Positions 8,824 to 19,608 are shown, numbered from the stretch's first letter. The stretch is 64,000 nt of DNA from Candidatus Bipolaricaulota bacterium (GCA_025060395.1 JANXCC010000003.1:1-64000); one strand, 5' to 3'. Numbers and translations: made by a program. The notes: generated from the sequence alone by a model not told the origin.

Positions 8824-9996
8824 ATGGACGGGATGAGAGCATCTATCTTGCTTGCGGCCGAAGCCGACATCGACGCCGAGACCCAAAAGCGCGCTAAAGA
8901 GTATCAACGTCGCAAGAGGGTCATCAATTGGGTTAGCAGTATTCTATTATTGATTTTCTTATTGGCCGTCTACGCGACTGGGCTCTCGACCACAGTGGCT
9001 GAAGCGTTGACAGATCGGTGGGGGTTCTGGGGCAGCAGTATAGGCTATTTCGCCTTGCTCTTTCTCGTCGCTATGGTGCTGCGTGCCCCGTTCGATTACA
9101 AAGACGACTTCCTCATCGAAAAAGAATACGGCTTCTCCACTCAAACGCCTCAGGGCTGGCTGAAAGACTTGATCAAGGGCTGGATCTTGAATTTTCTCAT
9201 CTTAGGGATCGCTGCTCTCTTCACCTTCTGGGCTTTGCAAGCTGTTCCCAGACTGTGGTGGCTCGTAGTCGGCTTGGGGTACGTCGTCTTAGTGATCGTG
9301 CTAGGGCAACTCTTCCCTGTGCTCATCCTGCCCATCTTCTACAGACTCAAGCCCCTAGAGAACCATCCCCTCCAGGAGAAGATCGAGCAGTTCCTACAGA
9401 AGGGCGACTTGCGCGCTCAGGGAATCTACGAGATGGCAGCTTCTGAAAAAACCACCAAAGAGAACGCAATGCTCGCTGGCCTCGGCCAGACCAAGCGCGT
9501 CATCTTATTTGATACTCTCCTGCGCAATCGTACCCCCGACGAGATCGAAGTCGTCGTCGCCCACGAAGTCGGCCATAGTTATCATAAGCATATGTGGACG
9601 TTGATCATTAGCCAATCACTCCTATTTCTGATCACGCTCTTTCTGCTCGATCTCATCATGTGGCAGATCGATCCGCGCTTTGTCCCAGAGAAGCGCACGC
9701 TCACAAGCATACTTGCGGTTTTACCTATAATGCTGGTAGTCTTCAGCGCGCTCTCGTTTCTTTTAAGGCCCTTGGCGCTCTGGATCAGTCGTCGCTGCGA
9801 GCGCCAAGCAGATACGTTTGCTCTGGACGCGACGGGCAAGCCCCACGCGCTCATCCGCTTTTGGGTAGACATGGCGCGCAAGCAGCTCTCGGACGCTTAC
9901 CCACACCCGTTGATTAAACTGTTCTATTACAGCCATCCGCCGCTGTCAGAGCGTATTGCTCTAGCAGAACGCTGGGCACATTCCAAGGGGGCTTAG
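8824..9996 (+). CDS. M48 family membrane metalloprotease (Ste24/HtpX-like)
   Basis: This is a 390-residue integral-membrane zinc endopeptidase. It has several hydrophobic segments (about residues 35-60, 72-88, 120-172, 258-275 and 285-310). The zinc motif HEVGHSYHKHMW begins at residue 247, and the third ligand region is CERQADTFALD. In bacteria such proteins act in membrane protein quality control; processing of prenylated proteins is the eukaryotic role. The start is supported by GGGAGG. Its stop overlaps convergent rnhB by 4 bases. Confidence 0.88.
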   Translation: MDGMRASILLAAEADIDAETQKRAKEYQRRKRVINWVSSILLLIFLLAVYATGLSTTVAEALTDRWGFWGSSIGYFALLFLVAMVLRAPFDYKDDFLIEKEYGFSTQTPQGWLKDLIKGWILNFLILGIAALFTFWALQAVPRLWWLVVGLGYVVLVIVLGQLFPVLILPIFYRLKPLENHPLQEKIEQFLQKGDLRAQGIYEMAASEKTTKENAMLAGLGQTKRVILFDTLLRNRTPDEIEVVVAHEVGHSYHKHMWTLIISQSLLFLITLFLLDLIMWQIDPRFVPEKRTLTSILAVLPIMLVVFSALSFLLRPLALWISRRCERQADTFALDATGKPHALIRFWVDMARKQLSDAYPHPLIKLFYYSHPPLSERIALAERWAHSKGA

Positions 9997-10646
9997 AGAT
10001 CGAGCGACCGTTCTGAAAGTTTTCGGAGCGTCCGCCACTTGTGACGTGCACATGGGGGAAAGCGCCCCATGCGCTCATAGAACTCTCTGAGAAACTTGCG
10101 CGTCTTGGGCTCCCCTGGATAGCCCCAGCCGAAGTCCCCGTACTCTTGATGTAATCGCTCAATCGCTTGATCACGGTGTACTTTCGCGATGATCGACGCT
10201 GCACTTACGATAGGATACTTTGCATCAGCTCTGTTCTCCGCGACCAGGCTGCGCATGAGCTGCCTGCCTTCTCCAGCCTCTAGCTGGTGAAGATAGACGT
10301 CAAGCGAAGCCTGGAATCTGTCCCGAGCGAGAGGCCCCACCGGCAAGTCCAGATAGACGCGCTCAGCCCCGCTTTCCCAGATAATCCGTCCCATCGCTCG
10401 CAGCTCGACTGCCGTTAAGTTCTCATCGAGTTCATTGGGCTCAATCTCCACAACTATTATGTGTTGAGCAAGCCGCTTGATCTCTCTTGCAAGTCGTGCT
10501 CGCTGCGCTCGAAGCACCCGTTTGCTATCACGCACCCCAAGCGCGTTCAGCTTCTCCAAATCTCCAGAAGACATCACTACCCCTGCGACCACTAACGGCC
10601 CAATCACGCAACCACGCCCAGCTTCGTCTATCCCGAGAATCTTCAT
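9993..10646 (-). CDS. rnhB: Ribonuclease HII
   Basis: RNase HII removes ribonucleotides and RNA primers from DNA:RNA hybrids. The N-terminus is MKILGIDEAGRGCVIGPLVV with catalytic Asp7 and Glu8 in the DEAGRG motif. YLDLPVGP and SIIAKVHRDQ contain further family signatures. The 217-residue length is normal. It is transcribed divergently from the phosphodiesterase gene and converges on the M48 gene. Confidence 0.95.
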   Translation of the reverse strand: MKILGIDEAGRGCVIGPLVVAGVVMSSGDLEKLNALGVRDSKRVLRAQRARLAREIKRLAQHIIVVEIEPNELDENLTAVELRAMGRIIWESGAERVYLDLPVGPLARDRFQASLDVYLHQLEAGEGRQLMRSLVAENRADAKYPIVSAASIIAKVHRDQAIERLHQEYGDFGWGYPGEPKTRKFLREFYERMGRFPPCARHKWRTLRKLSERSLDL

Positions 10647-10648
10647 AG

Positions 10649-10676
10649 TTGCAGAGCACTCGCTTCAGTCTATACA
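10649..10676 (+). promoter_or_regulatory. Promoter for the phosphodiesterase-RNase Z operon
   Basis: TTGCAG (10649-10654), 16 bases, then TATACA (10671-10676). It lies in the rnhB/phosphodiesterase divergent gap and gives a leader of about 30 bases with a GGGAGGT ribosome binding site. Confidence 0.5.
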
Positions 10677-10712
10677 ATTCACGGTGCTAAGCGCAACAGG
10701 GGAGGTAGAACT

Positions 10713-11984
10713 GTGCCGCGAAAGCTCTTCGTGCTCAGCCTTGACGGAACGCCCTATACGCTGCTGAAAGACGCGCTGGAACGCTTACCTAATCTCAAAA
10801 AGCTCTTCGCCCAGGGTACTTTTGTGCAGATGGATTCAGTCATTCCCACCATCTCGTCGGTCGCGTGGGCGACGTTCGCCACCGGGGTCAACCCCGCCCA
10901 GCACAATATCTTTGGATTTGTCGACTTAGACCCACACAGACGCTTTGTCATCCCCAACGCGCGAGATCTAGGAGCCTGCCCACTCTGGCAACGGTTCTCC
11001 AAGCTCGGCCTGCGCTCCATCTGGATCAATCTCCCTATCGCATATCCCCCAGATTCTATCAACGGAATCATGATCTCTGGATTCTTATGCACCCAACTCG
11101 ACGAAGGCGTCTATCCTCCTGAACTGCTCCCCCTCTTGCACGAACTCAAGTATATTATTGACGCCGACCCGCAACGCGCCCAGACTGATCCTGACGGCTT
11201 TTTAGAGGAACTCTTCTTGGCTTTGGAAGGCCGACGTCAGCTCACTTGGTACCTTCTCGAGAGAGAGCCTTGGGATTTCTTCTTGCTCCATATTATGGAG
11301 ACCGATCGGCTCCACCACTTCTTCTGGGAGGCCAAGGACGAACCGCACCATCCTTATCATCAAGATTTCTGGAGGTTCTACAGGGAGCTCGATAGCTTCA
11401 TCGGCGAGCTGGTGGCTCGACTCCCCCAAGATTGTGAATTGGTCCTGCTTTCAGATCACGGCTTCTGTGAGATCACCTATGAAGTGGAGCTCAACGTCTT
11501 TCTTCGTGAGCGCGGCTTTTTGCGCTTTGCTAACGGTACCCCTGCGGATTTCAGCGAGCTGCACCCGGAAAGCCGCGCCTTTGGGCTCATTCCCGGTAGA
11601 ATCTATCTTCTTGAGAATTCCGAGCGCACGCGAGCTGAGCTGATTACAGCTCTCTCCGCGCTCACAGATCCCCAAGGCAGAGCCGTCATCGCGCGCATCT
11701 ACCATCGCGAAGAGATTTATTCCGGATCACAGCTCGCTCGCGCCCCGGATCTGATCGCCGTCCCGCATAATGGCTTCGACCTTAAAGCGCGCCTCAGCGC
11801 CCAGAAGCTCTTTATCAAGACCCACCTCCAAGGGATGCACACCTTCGATGACGCGTTTCTGTTTGTACGCAATCACAGGCTGATACCTCAGCCTAAGCCA
11901 AGGCTCATCGACCTCGCCCCAACGCTCTATACGCTTGTGGGACTCCGTATACCTGATGAATTTGAAGGACGCTCTTTGCTATGA
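10713..11984 (+). CDS. Type I phosphodiesterase / alkaline phosphatase superfamily protein
   Basis: The product is a 423-residue metal-dependent phospho- or nucleotide-hydrolase fold. The N-terminal metal Asp is in VLSLDGTPYTLL, the nucleophile region is PTISSVAWATF, and later ligands are in VLLSDHGFCE and HTFDDAFLF. No signal peptide is visible, so it is probably cytoplasmic. The substrate is unknown; relatives act on nucleotide or sugar-lipid phosphodiesters. The GTG start has GGGAGGT upstream. Its stop overlaps the next ATG (ATGA), so it is coupled to the RNase Z-like gene. Confidence 0.85.
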   Translation: MPRKLFVLSLDGTPYTLLKDALERLPNLKKLFAQGTFVQMDSVIPTISSVAWATFATGVNPAQHNIFGFVDLDPHRRFVIPNARDLGACPLWQRFSKLGLRSIWINLPIAYPPDSINGIMISGFLCTQLDEGVYPPELLPLLHELKYIIDADPQRAQTDPDGFLEELFLALEGRRQLTWYLLEREPWDFFLLHIMETDRLHHFFWEAKDEPHHPYHQDFWRFYRELDSFIGELVARLPQDCELVLLSDHGFCEITYEVELNVFLRERGFLRFANGTPADFSELHPESRAFGLIPGRIYLLENSERTRAELITALSALTDPQGRAVIARIYHREEIYSGSQLARAPDLIAVPHNGFDLKARLSAQKLFIKTHLQGMHTFDDAFLFVRNHRLIPQPKPRLIDLAPTLYTLVGLRIPDEFEGRSLL

Positions 11985-12832
11985 GATTCATTATCTATTC
12001 GAAAGCGCTCTATTCGAGCTGGGTCTACTACAGCCCGGATCGCCTGGCGTTTGACGCCGGCGAGGGCATCAGCACGATCTTGGGCAATAAAGTCTTTGCC
12101 ATCGAAAAGATCTTCTTGTCCCATGGCCACGCCGATCACATCACAGGGCTCATAGGGCTTATCAATATTCGAAACAGCGGCATGGGTGACACTGAAAAGC
12201 CCTTGACCATCTACTATCCCAAAGACAACTGGCGCGTGCTGGAGCTGATCAGCTACATCAGAAAGACCAACCGCCGGCTCAAATATCGCTTGGAGTGGGT
12301 TCCTCTGACAATCGGGGATCGCGTTGAAGTCTTCTCAGGGCAGTGCTCGCGGTACGTAGAAGCCTTCAAAGTCGTGCACTCCGACAATGAGATCTCTTTA
12401 GGATATAACATTATTGAACAACGCAAACGCCTGAAAGCTGAATATCGCGATCTTCCCCAAGAAGAGATCCTCAAGCTTGTGTGGGCAGGCAAGCGGGAAG
12501 AGATCTCCGAAACGTATCTGAAGAAGCTCGTCTCTTATGGGGGCGATTCGATTGCCCTAGATCCCGCCGATGTCGCAGGCACGGACATCCTCCTCCACGA
12601 TTGCACCTTCCTCACGGAAGAGGAGCGCCAAGACTACAAGCACGCAACGTTCTCGGAGGCCTTGGAAGTCGCCTTGCGCGCCCAAGTCCAGGAAGCCCTC
12701 ATCGCCTTACACATCAGTTCGCGGTACAAAGAGCAGCTTCATGAGATCGAGGAACGGCTTGGACGCGAGCATCCGACGCTGCCGTTCAAAGTGATCTTTG
12801 TGCCGCCGGGGAAGATCTTTCGCTATGAGTAG
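11981..12832 (+). CDS. RNase Z-like metallo-beta-lactamase-fold nuclease
   Basis: RNase Z trims the 3' end of tRNA precursors. The zinc motif [11 protein letters not shown] has His48, His50, Asp52 and His53. Later ligands are in VVHSDN, LLHDCTF and a C-terminal LHISSRY. A length of 283 residues and the late insertion of family-typical [10 protein letters not shown] support the tRNase Z group. Members that only resemble RNase Z cannot be excluded. The ATGA overlap couples it to the phosphodiesterase. Its 3' end overlaps panD (opposite strand) by 47 bases. Confidence 0.8.
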   Translation: MRFIIYSKALYSSWVYYSPDRLAFDAGEGISTILGNKVFAIEKIFLSHGHADHITGLIGLINIRNSGMGDTEKPLTIYYPKDNWRVLELISYIRKTNRRLKYRLEWVPLTIGDRVEVFSGQCSRYVEAFKVVHSDNEISLGYNIIEQRKRLKAEYRDLPQEEILKLVWAGKREEISETYLKKLVSYGGDSIALDPADVAGTDILLHDCTFLTEEERQDYKHATFSEALEVALRAQVQEALIALHISSRYKEQLHEIEERLGREHPTLPFKVIFVPPGKIFRYE

Positions 12833-13187
12833 CTTCAACGCGCACGATGCGATTGCGTTCGTCAACGTGGACGATGCGGGGTTGATGCTCTATAGCCTCA
12901 GCTGGCTCGAAGCTCGCATAAGAGAGAATAATCACGAGATCCCCAGGGGCACCCCAGCGAGCCGCAGCGCCGTTGAGCTGGACGACCCCAGATCCCGCAG
13001 GCCCCGCAATCACGTAAGTCTGTAAGCGAGAGCCGTTGTTAATGTTGAGGACGTCCACCTTCTCAAACGGCACAAGTTGCGCCGCTTCCATCAAGAGGCT
13101 GTCGAGCGTCAAGCTACCCTCGTAGTGCAGATCCGTCGCTGTGATCGTCGCCCGATGGATCTTCGACTTCAACAGTTCCACACGCAT
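12786..13187 (-). CDS. panD: Aspartate 1-decarboxylase proenzyme
   Basis: PanD makes beta-alanine for pantothenate and CoA. The precursor self-cleaves between Gly24 and Ser25, seen here in [10 protein letters not shown], to form the pyruvoyl cofactor. The N-terminus [20 protein letters not shown] and the NGAAARW motif are diagnostic. At 133 residues it is of normal size. The mRNA leader should be only about 6 bases and lacks a ribosome binding site. Confidence 0.95.
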   Translation of the reverse strand: MRVELLKSKIHRATITATDLHYEGSLTLDSLLMEAAQLVPFEKVDVLNINNGSRLQTYVIAGPAGSGVVQLNGAAARWGAPGDLVIILSYASFEPAEAIEHQPRIVHVDERNRIVRVEATHSERSSPAAQRSL

Positions 13188-13200
13188 ACGAGCTCGTATT

Positions 13201-13229
13201 ATCTTAAAGCGAGCCGCGGCCTAATGCAA
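13201..13229 (-). promoter_or_regulatory. Promoter for panD, near-leaderless
   Basis: The minus strand has TTGCAT (13229-13224), 17 bases, TAAGAT (13206-13201). Only 13 bases separate the -10 element from the panD ATG, so the predicted leader is about 6 bases. Confidence 0.6.
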
Positions 13230-13263
13230 GGAGATCCCCCGTCAGAGTCGCTCAGTTGCAGAG

Positions 13264-13269
13264 TATAAT
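13264..13269 (+). promoter_or_regulatory. -10 element before the ABC permease genes
   Basis: A perfect TATAAT lies 44 bases before the permease ATG. A second candidate, TATGAT, is at 13275-13280. No clear -35 hexamer accompanies either. Confidence 0.35.
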
Positions 13270-13313
13270 CAAAATATGATAAGATACTTTTGAGAAGAAG
13301 GGAATGGAAGCAT

Positions 13314-14390
13314 ATGTGGAGCTTTATCATCCGACGTATCTTATACATGATCCCTTTGCTTTTTATCGTCTCCATCATAGCCTTTACCGTGGTGAAGCTT
13401 CAGCCCTCGGATATCGTCGCCCAATGGAAATTCAACCCCAGCGTCAGCCATGAGTTGTTGGAGCATTATATCAAAGAATTTGGCCTGGATAAAGACCCTG
13501 TGACCCAATACCTCACTTGGATCAAGAACGTTATCACCAAAGGCGATTGGGGCTTCTCGTTCTTCAACAAGGTCCCCGTGCTCGATTATCTCTTTGGAGA
13601 GGGGAATCTGCTCTACAGCCTCATCATTATCTTCGTGACCATGCTCTTTACCTGGGCGATTGCTATCCCTATCGGGATTTATTCGGCTACGCATAAGTAC
13701 TCGTTTTGGGATCATTTCTTAAACTTTATGGGGTTTTTGGGGCTTTCGATCCCGAATTTCTTGCTAGCTGTGATCTTTTTGCAGCTCATGGTCGCGGTGT
13801 TGAACGTGGGGAGTTGGTGCGATTACGCGTGGCTTCGCCCGATAGTAGAATTCTTCCGCCCCCCTGTGGAGCCCGGCGGTGTGGGGTGTGAACCCGGTAA
13901 GGGACTGGGCGTGGGATATCTCTTCGACCAGGAGTACCTGCTCGCTCCGTGGAGCTGGGCGAAGTTCCGCAATTTCCTGTGGCATCTGTGGCCCGTCGTG
14001 CTCATTGTAGGCACAGCCAATATCGCTGCGTTGATTCGCTATATGAGAGCGAATCTCTTGGACGTCCTGGGGCAGCCGTATGTGCAGACCGCTCGCGCCA
14101 AGGGGCTCTCCGAGCGCGTCGTTATCTATAAGCACGCCGTACGGAACGCGATCAATCCCTTAGTGAGCATGCTCGGCTTCTGGATCCCCTTGATGTTCGA
14201 GGCCATGCTTGTCACCTCCGCAGTGCTCAGCCTGGGCACGGTCGAGCGCGCCTATTTTGAAGCCCTCAGCACCCAAGACCAGTGGGTGATCATGGGCGGG
14301 CTCCTCTACTTTGGAATCGCCCTGGTGGTAGGCAACCTTATCGCTGATATCTTACTTGCCATCGTCGATCCGAAGATCCGCTATGATTAA
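13314..14390 (+). CDS. ABC transporter permease, DppB/OppB type
   Basis: This is a 358-residue inner-membrane permease of the peptide/nickel importer family. It starts with the typical MWSFIIRRILYMIPLLFIVS first helix. The EAA loop is seen in YVQTARAKGLSERVVIYKHA. An extra segment of about 55 residues (roughly 172-225, with Cys and Pro-Gly-rich stretches) interrupts the usual fold between helices. ATG 13314 is preferred to the upstream TTG (13290), which lacks a ribosome binding site. No binding protein or ATPase gene is adjacent. Confidence 0.88.
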   Translation: MWSFIIRRILYMIPLLFIVSIIAFTVVKLQPSDIVAQWKFNPSVSHELLEHYIKEFGLDKDPVTQYLTWIKNVITKGDWGFSFFNKVPVLDYLFGEGNLLYSLIIIFVTMLFTWAIAIPIGIYSATHKYSFWDHFLNFMGFLGLSIPNFLLAVIFLQLMVAVLNVGSWCDYAWLRPIVEFFRPPVEPGGVGCEPGKGLGVGYLFDQEYLLAPWSWAKFRNFLWHLWPVVLIVGTANIAALIRYMRANLLDVLGQPYVQTARAKGLSERVVIYKHAVRNAINPLVSMLGFWIPLMFEAMLVTSAVLSLGTVERAYFEALSTQDQWVIMGGLLYFGIALVVGNLIADILLAIVDPKIRYD

Positions 14391-15633
14391 TAAAGCAACC
14401 CCTCACGAGACTGAGAAGCTCAAAGGCGTGGAACCCGTCTCCCAGTGGCGCCTCATCTGGCGGCGCTTTAAGCACCATAAGATCGGGCTGATCGGCACGG
14501 CGATCATTGTGCTCTTTTATATCGTCTTTGTCGTCTTGGCCGAGTTCATAGCTCCCTATAACTACAACACCGAGCATAGGGAGTTCGGCTATGTCCCACC
14601 GATGATCACCAAGATCCGCTTCTGGGATAAAGACGGGAATTTCTCGTTCAAACCGTTTGTCTATGGACTCAAGAAGTGTCAGCTCTATCTCAACCCACTC
14701 ACTGGGGAGCAGACCTGTGAAGATCAACCGTACTATATCTTCCAGCCTGGCCAGTACCGCTGGATAGAAGATACGGATTACAAGTGTAATATCGAGTTCT
14801 TCGTTCGGGGAGAGCCCTATCTGTTCTGGGGCTTATGGAAGACCGATCTCCACCTGTTTGGGGTGCGCCAGGAGGGGGTCCCTTTCGACCCGGCCTCGAT
14901 CGATAAATCCCCATGCCAACTCTTTCTCTTTGGCTCGGACAAACTGGGCTATGATATCCTCTCTATGACCCTCGTCGGAGGGAAGTTCTCGCTGATCATC
15001 GGGCCAATCGTCATTGTAATCGCCTTCTTTGTGGGGATTCTTCTGGGAGGCATCTCAGGGTATTACGGGGGAGGGATCGATACGTTCATCCAACGCGTCA
15101 TTGAGGTCTTTATGGCTCTCCCGCGCCTAGCGTTCTTGCTGGCGTTGTCGTTGATTCTAGCAGCGAACAAGCTCTACGGGATGGCCACTTTCTGGGGAAT
15201 CGTCGCGATTTTAGCGCTAGTCAGTTGGGCTCCTATTGCCCGCGTCATCCGCGGACAGTTCTTAGCCCTGCGCGAATCGGACTTTATCGCAGCAGCCCAA
15301 GCAATTGGCAGCAGCGATCTCCGAATCATCTTTAAGCATATTCTGCCCAATACCATGAGCTACCTCGTCGTGGCTGCAACCCTCACCGTCCCCAATCTCA
15401 TCATCTTGGAGAGCACCTTGAGCTTCTTGCGCTACGGCATTCGCGCCCCCTTGACGAGCTGGGGCGTCCTGATGCAAGAGGCTTGGTATACCAGCGTGAT
15501 CCAAAACTATCCCTGGTTCTTGATTCCGGGGATCTTTATCGTGCTCTCTGTGTTGGCGTTTAACTTCATGGGCGACGCCCTCCGCGACGCTGTCGATCCC
15601 TTTGCCGTGACTAGCGTCAAAGAGCCGACATAG
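14383..15633 (+). CDS. ABC transporter permease, DppC/OppC type
   Basis: This second permease subunit (416 residues) overlaps the first by 8 bases. It has the N-terminal cytoplasmic tail and first helix (HKIGLIGTAIIVLFYIVFVV), then an unusually long external region of about 130 residues before the core helices. The EAA-type loop is in RESDFIAAAQAIGSSDLRII, and the C-terminus has NFMGDALRDAVDP, a family hallmark. The long external loop is seen in some DppC relatives. It forms the channel with the preceding permease; the substrate is unknown. Confidence 0.88.
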   Translation: MINKATPHETEKLKGVEPVSQWRLIWRRFKHHKIGLIGTAIIVLFYIVFVVLAEFIAPYNYNTEHREFGYVPPMITKIRFWDKDGNFSFKPFVYGLKKCQLYLNPLTGEQTCEDQPYYIFQPGQYRWIEDTDYKCNIEFFVRGEPYLFWGLWKTDLHLFGVRQEGVPFDPASIDKSPCQLFLFGSDKLGYDILSMTLVGGKFSLIIGPIVIVIAFFVGILLGGISGYYGGGIDTFIQRVIEVFMALPRLAFLLALSLILAANKLYGMATFWGIVAILALVSWAPIARVIRGQFLALRESDFIAAAQAIGSSDLRIIFKHILPNTMSYLVVAATLTVPNLIILESTLSFLRYGIRAPLTSWGVLMQEAWYTSVIQNYPWFLIPGIFIVLSVLAFNFMGDALRDAVDPFAVTSVKEPT

Positions 15634-15678
15634 GGGGGCGACGCCGTCACCTTCGCCACAGACAATCGCCGAAATCCC

Positions 15679-15706
15679 TTGATTTTTCGTGGATTTTTGG
15701 TATTAT
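15679..15706 (+). promoter_or_regulatory. Promoter for gyrA-gatB
   Basis: TTGATT (15679-15684), 16 bases, TATTAT (15701-15706). The predicted leader of about 37 bases carries a GGGGGAG ribosome binding site. Confidence 0.55.
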
Positions 15707-15749
15707 AGCGTGTCTTGTATAGACACCTGCTGAGGGGGAGTATAAGCCT

Positions 15750-18182
15750 ATGCCGGAACGGATCGAACGAACGTATATCGAAGACGAGATGCGTGAGTCG
15801 TATATTAACTACGCGATGAGCGTCATTCGCGGGCGGGCCATTCCCGACGTGCGCGACGGCTTAAAGCCGGTGCAGCGACGTATCCTCTACGGGATGTATC
15901 AATTAGGATTGCTGCCTGGGCGACCCCATAAGAAATCCGCCCGTATTGTCGGCGAAGTGATGGGCAAATATCACCCGCACGGGGACCAGGCCGTCTATGA
16001 CACGATGGTCAACATGGCCCAAGAGTTCTCGTTCCGTTACCCCTTGATCGATGGTCAGGGGAACTTCGGGAGCATCGACGGGGACGAGCCAGCCGCCATG
16101 AGATACACCGAAGCTCGGCTCGCCCCCATCGCTGAAGAATTCTTAGCCGAGATCGAAGAAGACACTGTAGATTTCGTACCGAACTTCGACGACTCGCTCA
16201 CCGAGCCGACTGTGTTGCCCACCAGAGTCCCAAACTTACTGGTCAACGGCTCGTGGGGGATCTCCGTGGGCATGACGACCCAAATTCCGCCCCATAACTT
16301 GGCTGAAGTCGTCGATGCTTTAGCCTATCTCATTGACAAACCCGACGCTACACTCGAAGAGCTCTTACACTTTATCAAGGGCCCGGACTTCCCCACGGGG
16401 GGCATTATCTTGGGGCGTGAAGGGATCGAAGAAGCCTATCGCACAGGGGAAGGCAAGATCAAGGTCCGGGGCGTGGCCCGCATCGAAGATCACTCTATTA
16501 TTATCTCAGAGATCCCCTTCCAAGTGCGCAAATCGACCCTCGTCGAGTCTATCGCTAACAAGGTCCGTTCGGGAGAGATCGACGAGATCTCTGACCTGCG
16601 AGATGAGTCCGACCGCGAGGGGATCAGGATCGTCGTCGAGCTGAAGCGAGGCAGCAATCCCCAGCTCGTCCTGCAAAAGCTCTATAAGTATACGCCATTA
16701 GAATGGACCTTCGGTGCGAATTTCTTGGTCATCGTCGACGGCAACCCCAGAAAACTAGCCTTGAAAGAGCTGCTCTACTATTTCTTGGCCCATCGGCGTG
16801 AGGTCGTCCGAAGACGGACGCAGTTCAGGCTGAACGCTGCACAAGAACGTGCTCATCTCATAGAGGGGATGCTCAAGGCCATCGAGAATCGTGATGAGAT
16901 CATCGAGCTCATCAGCAAATCGAAAGATGCTGCACACGCCCTGGAAGAGTTGCAGAAGAGATTTAAGCTCTCGGAAAAGCAGGCCGATGCGATCTTGAAG
17001 ATGCAACTGCGGCGCTTTACCGCCCTCGAGAGCGCTCAACTCCAAGAAGAGTACTCCGAGAAACAACGAGCGATCCAGGAGTACCGAGAGATCTTAGCTA
17101 ATCCTCAGAAGCTCGATAGCATCATTAAAGACGAGCTGATGGCGCTCAAGAAGAAGTACGGCGACCCTCGACGCACCCAGATCATCGCGGCTGTTGACGA
17201 AAGCGAAATGCTGAGCGAAGAGGCCCTCATCCCTGACACGGACTTGCTCATTAGTGTGACAGTGAAGGGCTATGCAAGCGCCCCCAAGGAAGAGGCCTAC
17301 CGAAGGCAGCAACGGGGCGGCAAGGGGATCTTAGTGATGAGGCTGCGCGAAGGCGACGCAATGAAGCGCGTCTTTACCTGCCATGCTAAAGACGATCTCC
17401 TGATCTTCACGAAGGCCCATAAAGCGTATAAGCTCAAGGCGTATCAGCTCTATGCAGAGCGTCGCGACGTCAAGGGCGAAAACTTGAGAAATTTCATCGC
17501 GATGGAGCCGGACGAAGAAGTCTGCGCCATGCTCCCGCTGCACACCGACGGCTCGGAGAATCTCTATTGTTTGATGGCGACGGCCCAGGGGATCCTCAAT
17601 CGCAACGAGTATGCAGACTTCTATAATGCCCACACGAGCGGGATCCTGGCGATCAACGCCGAGCCTGGGGATTATATCGTCGATGCAGCGATCTCCAGGG
17701 GTCTTGGCGAAGTGATCTTGGCGAGCGCTCAAGGGATGACGATTCGCTTCAAAGAGGAGGAAGCACGATGCACTGGGCGCCCTAGCAAGGGCGTCATCGG
17801 GATGCGACTGGACCCAGGAGACCATGTCATCGGCTTGGTGACGCTCGAGCCCGGTGACGCCGCAGATAAGCTCTTACTAGTCACGGAGCACGGCTATGGC
17901 AAGCGCACGCCCCTGGAAGAGTTCCCCTCCCAAGGGCGTGGAGGCAAGGGCGTCTTGGGGATTAAAGTCGACGAGAAGACCGGACTTGTGGTGGCTATCG
18001 AAAAAGTCCAAGATGACGACGAGATCATGGTCACCACGCTCAACGGTAAGATCATCCGGATCTCAGCCAGCGAGGTACGCATCGTGGGACGCTATGCCAA
18101 GGGCGTCAAGCTCATAGACCTGGACGAGGGAGACAAAGTCGTCTCCGTCGTTCGTTACGTGCCGGGCAAGAACGGCTCCTAA
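15750..18182 (+). CDS. gyrA: DNA gyrase subunit A
   Basis: GyrA is the DNA breakage-rejoining subunit of gyrase, which introduces negative supercoils. The catalytic tyrosine is in [12 protein letters not shown] (about residue 119). The quinolone-region sequence [19 protein letters not shown] is intact. The C-terminal pinwheel has a GyrA box (QQRGGKG) in its first blade and a related GRGGKG later, supporting gyrase over topoisomerase IV. The 810-residue length is normal. gatB follows after 5 bases. Confidence 0.94.
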   Translation: MPERIERTYIEDEMRESYINYAMSVIRGRAIPDVRDGLKPVQRRILYGMYQLGLLPGRPHKKSARIVGEVMGKYHPHGDQAVYDTMVNMAQEFSFRYPLIDGQGNFGSIDGDEPAAMRYTEARLAPIAEEFLAEIEEDTVDFVPNFDDSLTEPTVLPTRVPNLLVNGSWGISVGMTTQIPPHNLAEVVDALAYLIDKPDATLEELLHFIKGPDFPTGGIILGREGIEEAYRTGEGKIKVRGVARIEDHSIIISEIPFQVRKSTLVESIANKVRSGEIDEISDLRDESDREGIRIVVELKRGSNPQLVLQKLYKYTPLEWTFGANFLVIVDGNPRKLALKELLYYFLAHRREVVRRRTQFRLNAAQERAHLIEGMLKAIENRDEIIELISKSKDAAHALEELQKRFKLSEKQADAILKMQLRRFTALESAQLQEEYSEKQRAIQEYREILANPQKLDSIIKDELMALKKKYGDPRRTQIIAAVDESEMLSEEALIPDTDLLISVTVKGYASAPKEEAYRRQQRGGKGILVMRLREGDAMKRVFTCHAKDDLLIFTKAHKAYKLKAYQLYAERRDVKGENLRNFIAMEPDEEVCAMLPLHTDGSENLYCLMATAQGILNRNEYADFYNAHTSGILAINAEPGDYIVDAAISRGLGEVILASAQGMTIRFKEEEARCTGRPSKGVIGMRLDPGDHVIGLVTLEPGDAADKLLLVTEHGYGKRTPLEEFPSQGRGGKGVLGIKVDEKTGLVVAIEKVQDDDEIMVTTLNGKIIRISASEVRIVGRYAKGVKLIDLDEGDKVVSVVRYVPGKNGS

Positions 18183-18187
18183 ATTGT

Positions 18188-19603
18188 ATGCGCACGATCA
18201 TCGGGCTCGAGGTTCATGCGCAGCTCTTGACGAGAACTAAGCTCTTCTGTAGCTGTTCGGCAGACTATTTCGGGGCTCCCCCTAACACGCATACCTGCCC
18301 CGTCTGTCTGGGGATGCCTGGAGCACTGCCGGTGCTCAACGAAAAAGCCGTCGAATACGCGCTCAAGGCCGCCCTAGCCTTGCATTGCGAGATCCCTCAG
18401 CGTTCAATATTCGCCCGAAAGAATTATTTCTACCCCGATCTGCCCAAGGGGTACCAGATCTCGCAATATGAAGAGCCTCTTGCTCGCCGAGGCTATCTCG
18501 ATCTCCCCACGGGCAAGCGAGTGGGAATCCGCCGCCTGCATCTCGAAGAAGATGCAGGAAAATTGCTGCACACCGACGAGGGCGTCAGCCTCGTCGATTT
18601 CAATCGCGCGGGCGTGCCCTTGATCGAGATCGTCAGCGAGCCCGAGTTGAACTCCCCTACAGAGGCCAGACTCTACCTGGAAGAGCTCAGGAGAATCTTG
18701 CGCTATTTAGGGGTATGCAGCGGCGACATGGAAGAGGGCTCGTTCCGTTGTGATGCGAATATCTCTCTCGTCGCTCCCTCTTCAGGAGGGAGAATGGGGA
18801 CGAAGGTCGAGATCAAGAATATGAATTCATTTCGAGCTGTTGAAGAAGCTCTCAGATTCGAAGAACGTCGCCAGCAGGAGATCCTCGCGCGCGGTGAGGT
18901 GCTCCTTCAAGAAACGCGCCTGTGGAACGACAAGACAGGCCAAACCGAGCCCATGCGAGGGAAAGAGGAGTCCGAAGACTATCGCTACTTCCCCGATCCC
19001 GATCTTGTCCCTTTGCAAATAGACGATGCGTGGAGAGAGAGTGTGCGAGAATCACTACCTGAGCTGCCCGCGCAGAAGCGCGCTCGCTGGGCTCAAGACT
19101 ATAAGCTCCCAGAGTATGATATCGCCGTGCTCACGGAGGAGCGCTCTATTGCTGAGTATTTTGAGGCTGTCGTCAGACTCTATAACGATCCCAAGGACGT
19201 GAGCAACTGGATGATGTCGGAGCTATTGCGCCTACTTAAAGAGAGCCAGACGACGGAGATCCCTCTACCGCCGGAGCACTTTGCGCGGGTCCTACAGATG
19301 GTGAACGCCGGTCAGATCAACCGTACAGTGGCTAAAGCCGTGATCGAAGAGTCGTTCAAGACCGGCAAAGCCCCGGACGAGATCGTGCAGGAGCAGGGGC
19401 TGTCCCAGATTTCTGATGAGCGCGCACTAGCAGAGATCGTGACGAAAGTCTTAGCAGAGAACTCGAAGGCCGTGGCAGACTTCAAAGCCGGCAAAGAGGC
19501 GGCGCTGAGTTTCCTCCAAGGCCAAGTGATGAAAGCGACTAAGGGGAAGGCCGATCCCAAGAAGACGCGCGACCTGTTGCTGCAGAAGCTTCGCGAACCG
19601 TAA
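18188..19603 (+). CDS. gatB: Asp-tRNA(Asn)/Glu-tRNA(Gln) amidotransferase subunit B
   Basis: GatB is the tRNA-binding kinase-like subunit of GatCAB, which converts Glu-tRNA-Gln and/or Asp-tRNA-Asn to the amide form. The start [20 protein letters not shown] and [15 protein letters not shown] are signature sequences. [16 protein letters not shown] and [10 protein letters not shown] follow. The C-terminal GatB/YqeY domain spans about residues 325-471. gatA and gatC are not in the window. Its presence implies indirect charging of at least one amide tRNA. Confidence 0.95.
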   Translation: MRTIIGLEVHAQLLTRTKLFCSCSADYFGAPPNTHTCPVCLGMPGALPVLNEKAVEYALKAALALHCEIPQRSIFARKNYFYPDLPKGYQISQYEEPLARRGYLDLPTGKRVGIRRLHLEEDAGKLLHTDEGVSLVDFNRAGVPLIEIVSEPELNSPTEARLYLEELRRILRYLGVCSGDMEEGSFRCDANISLVAPSSGGRMGTKVEIKNMNSFRAVEEALRFEERRQQEILARGEVLLQETRLWNDKTGQTEPMRGKEESEDYRYFPDPDLVPLQIDDAWRESVRESLPELPAQKRARWAQDYKLPEYDIAVLTEERSIAEYFEAVVRLYNDPKDVSNWMMSELLRLLKESQTTEIPLPPEHFARVLQMVNAGQINRTVAKAVIEESFKTGKAPDEIVQEQGLSQISDERALAEIVTKVLAENSKAVADFKAGKEAALSFLQGQVMKATKGKADPKKTRDLLLQKLREP

Positions 19604-19608
19604 CCCCC

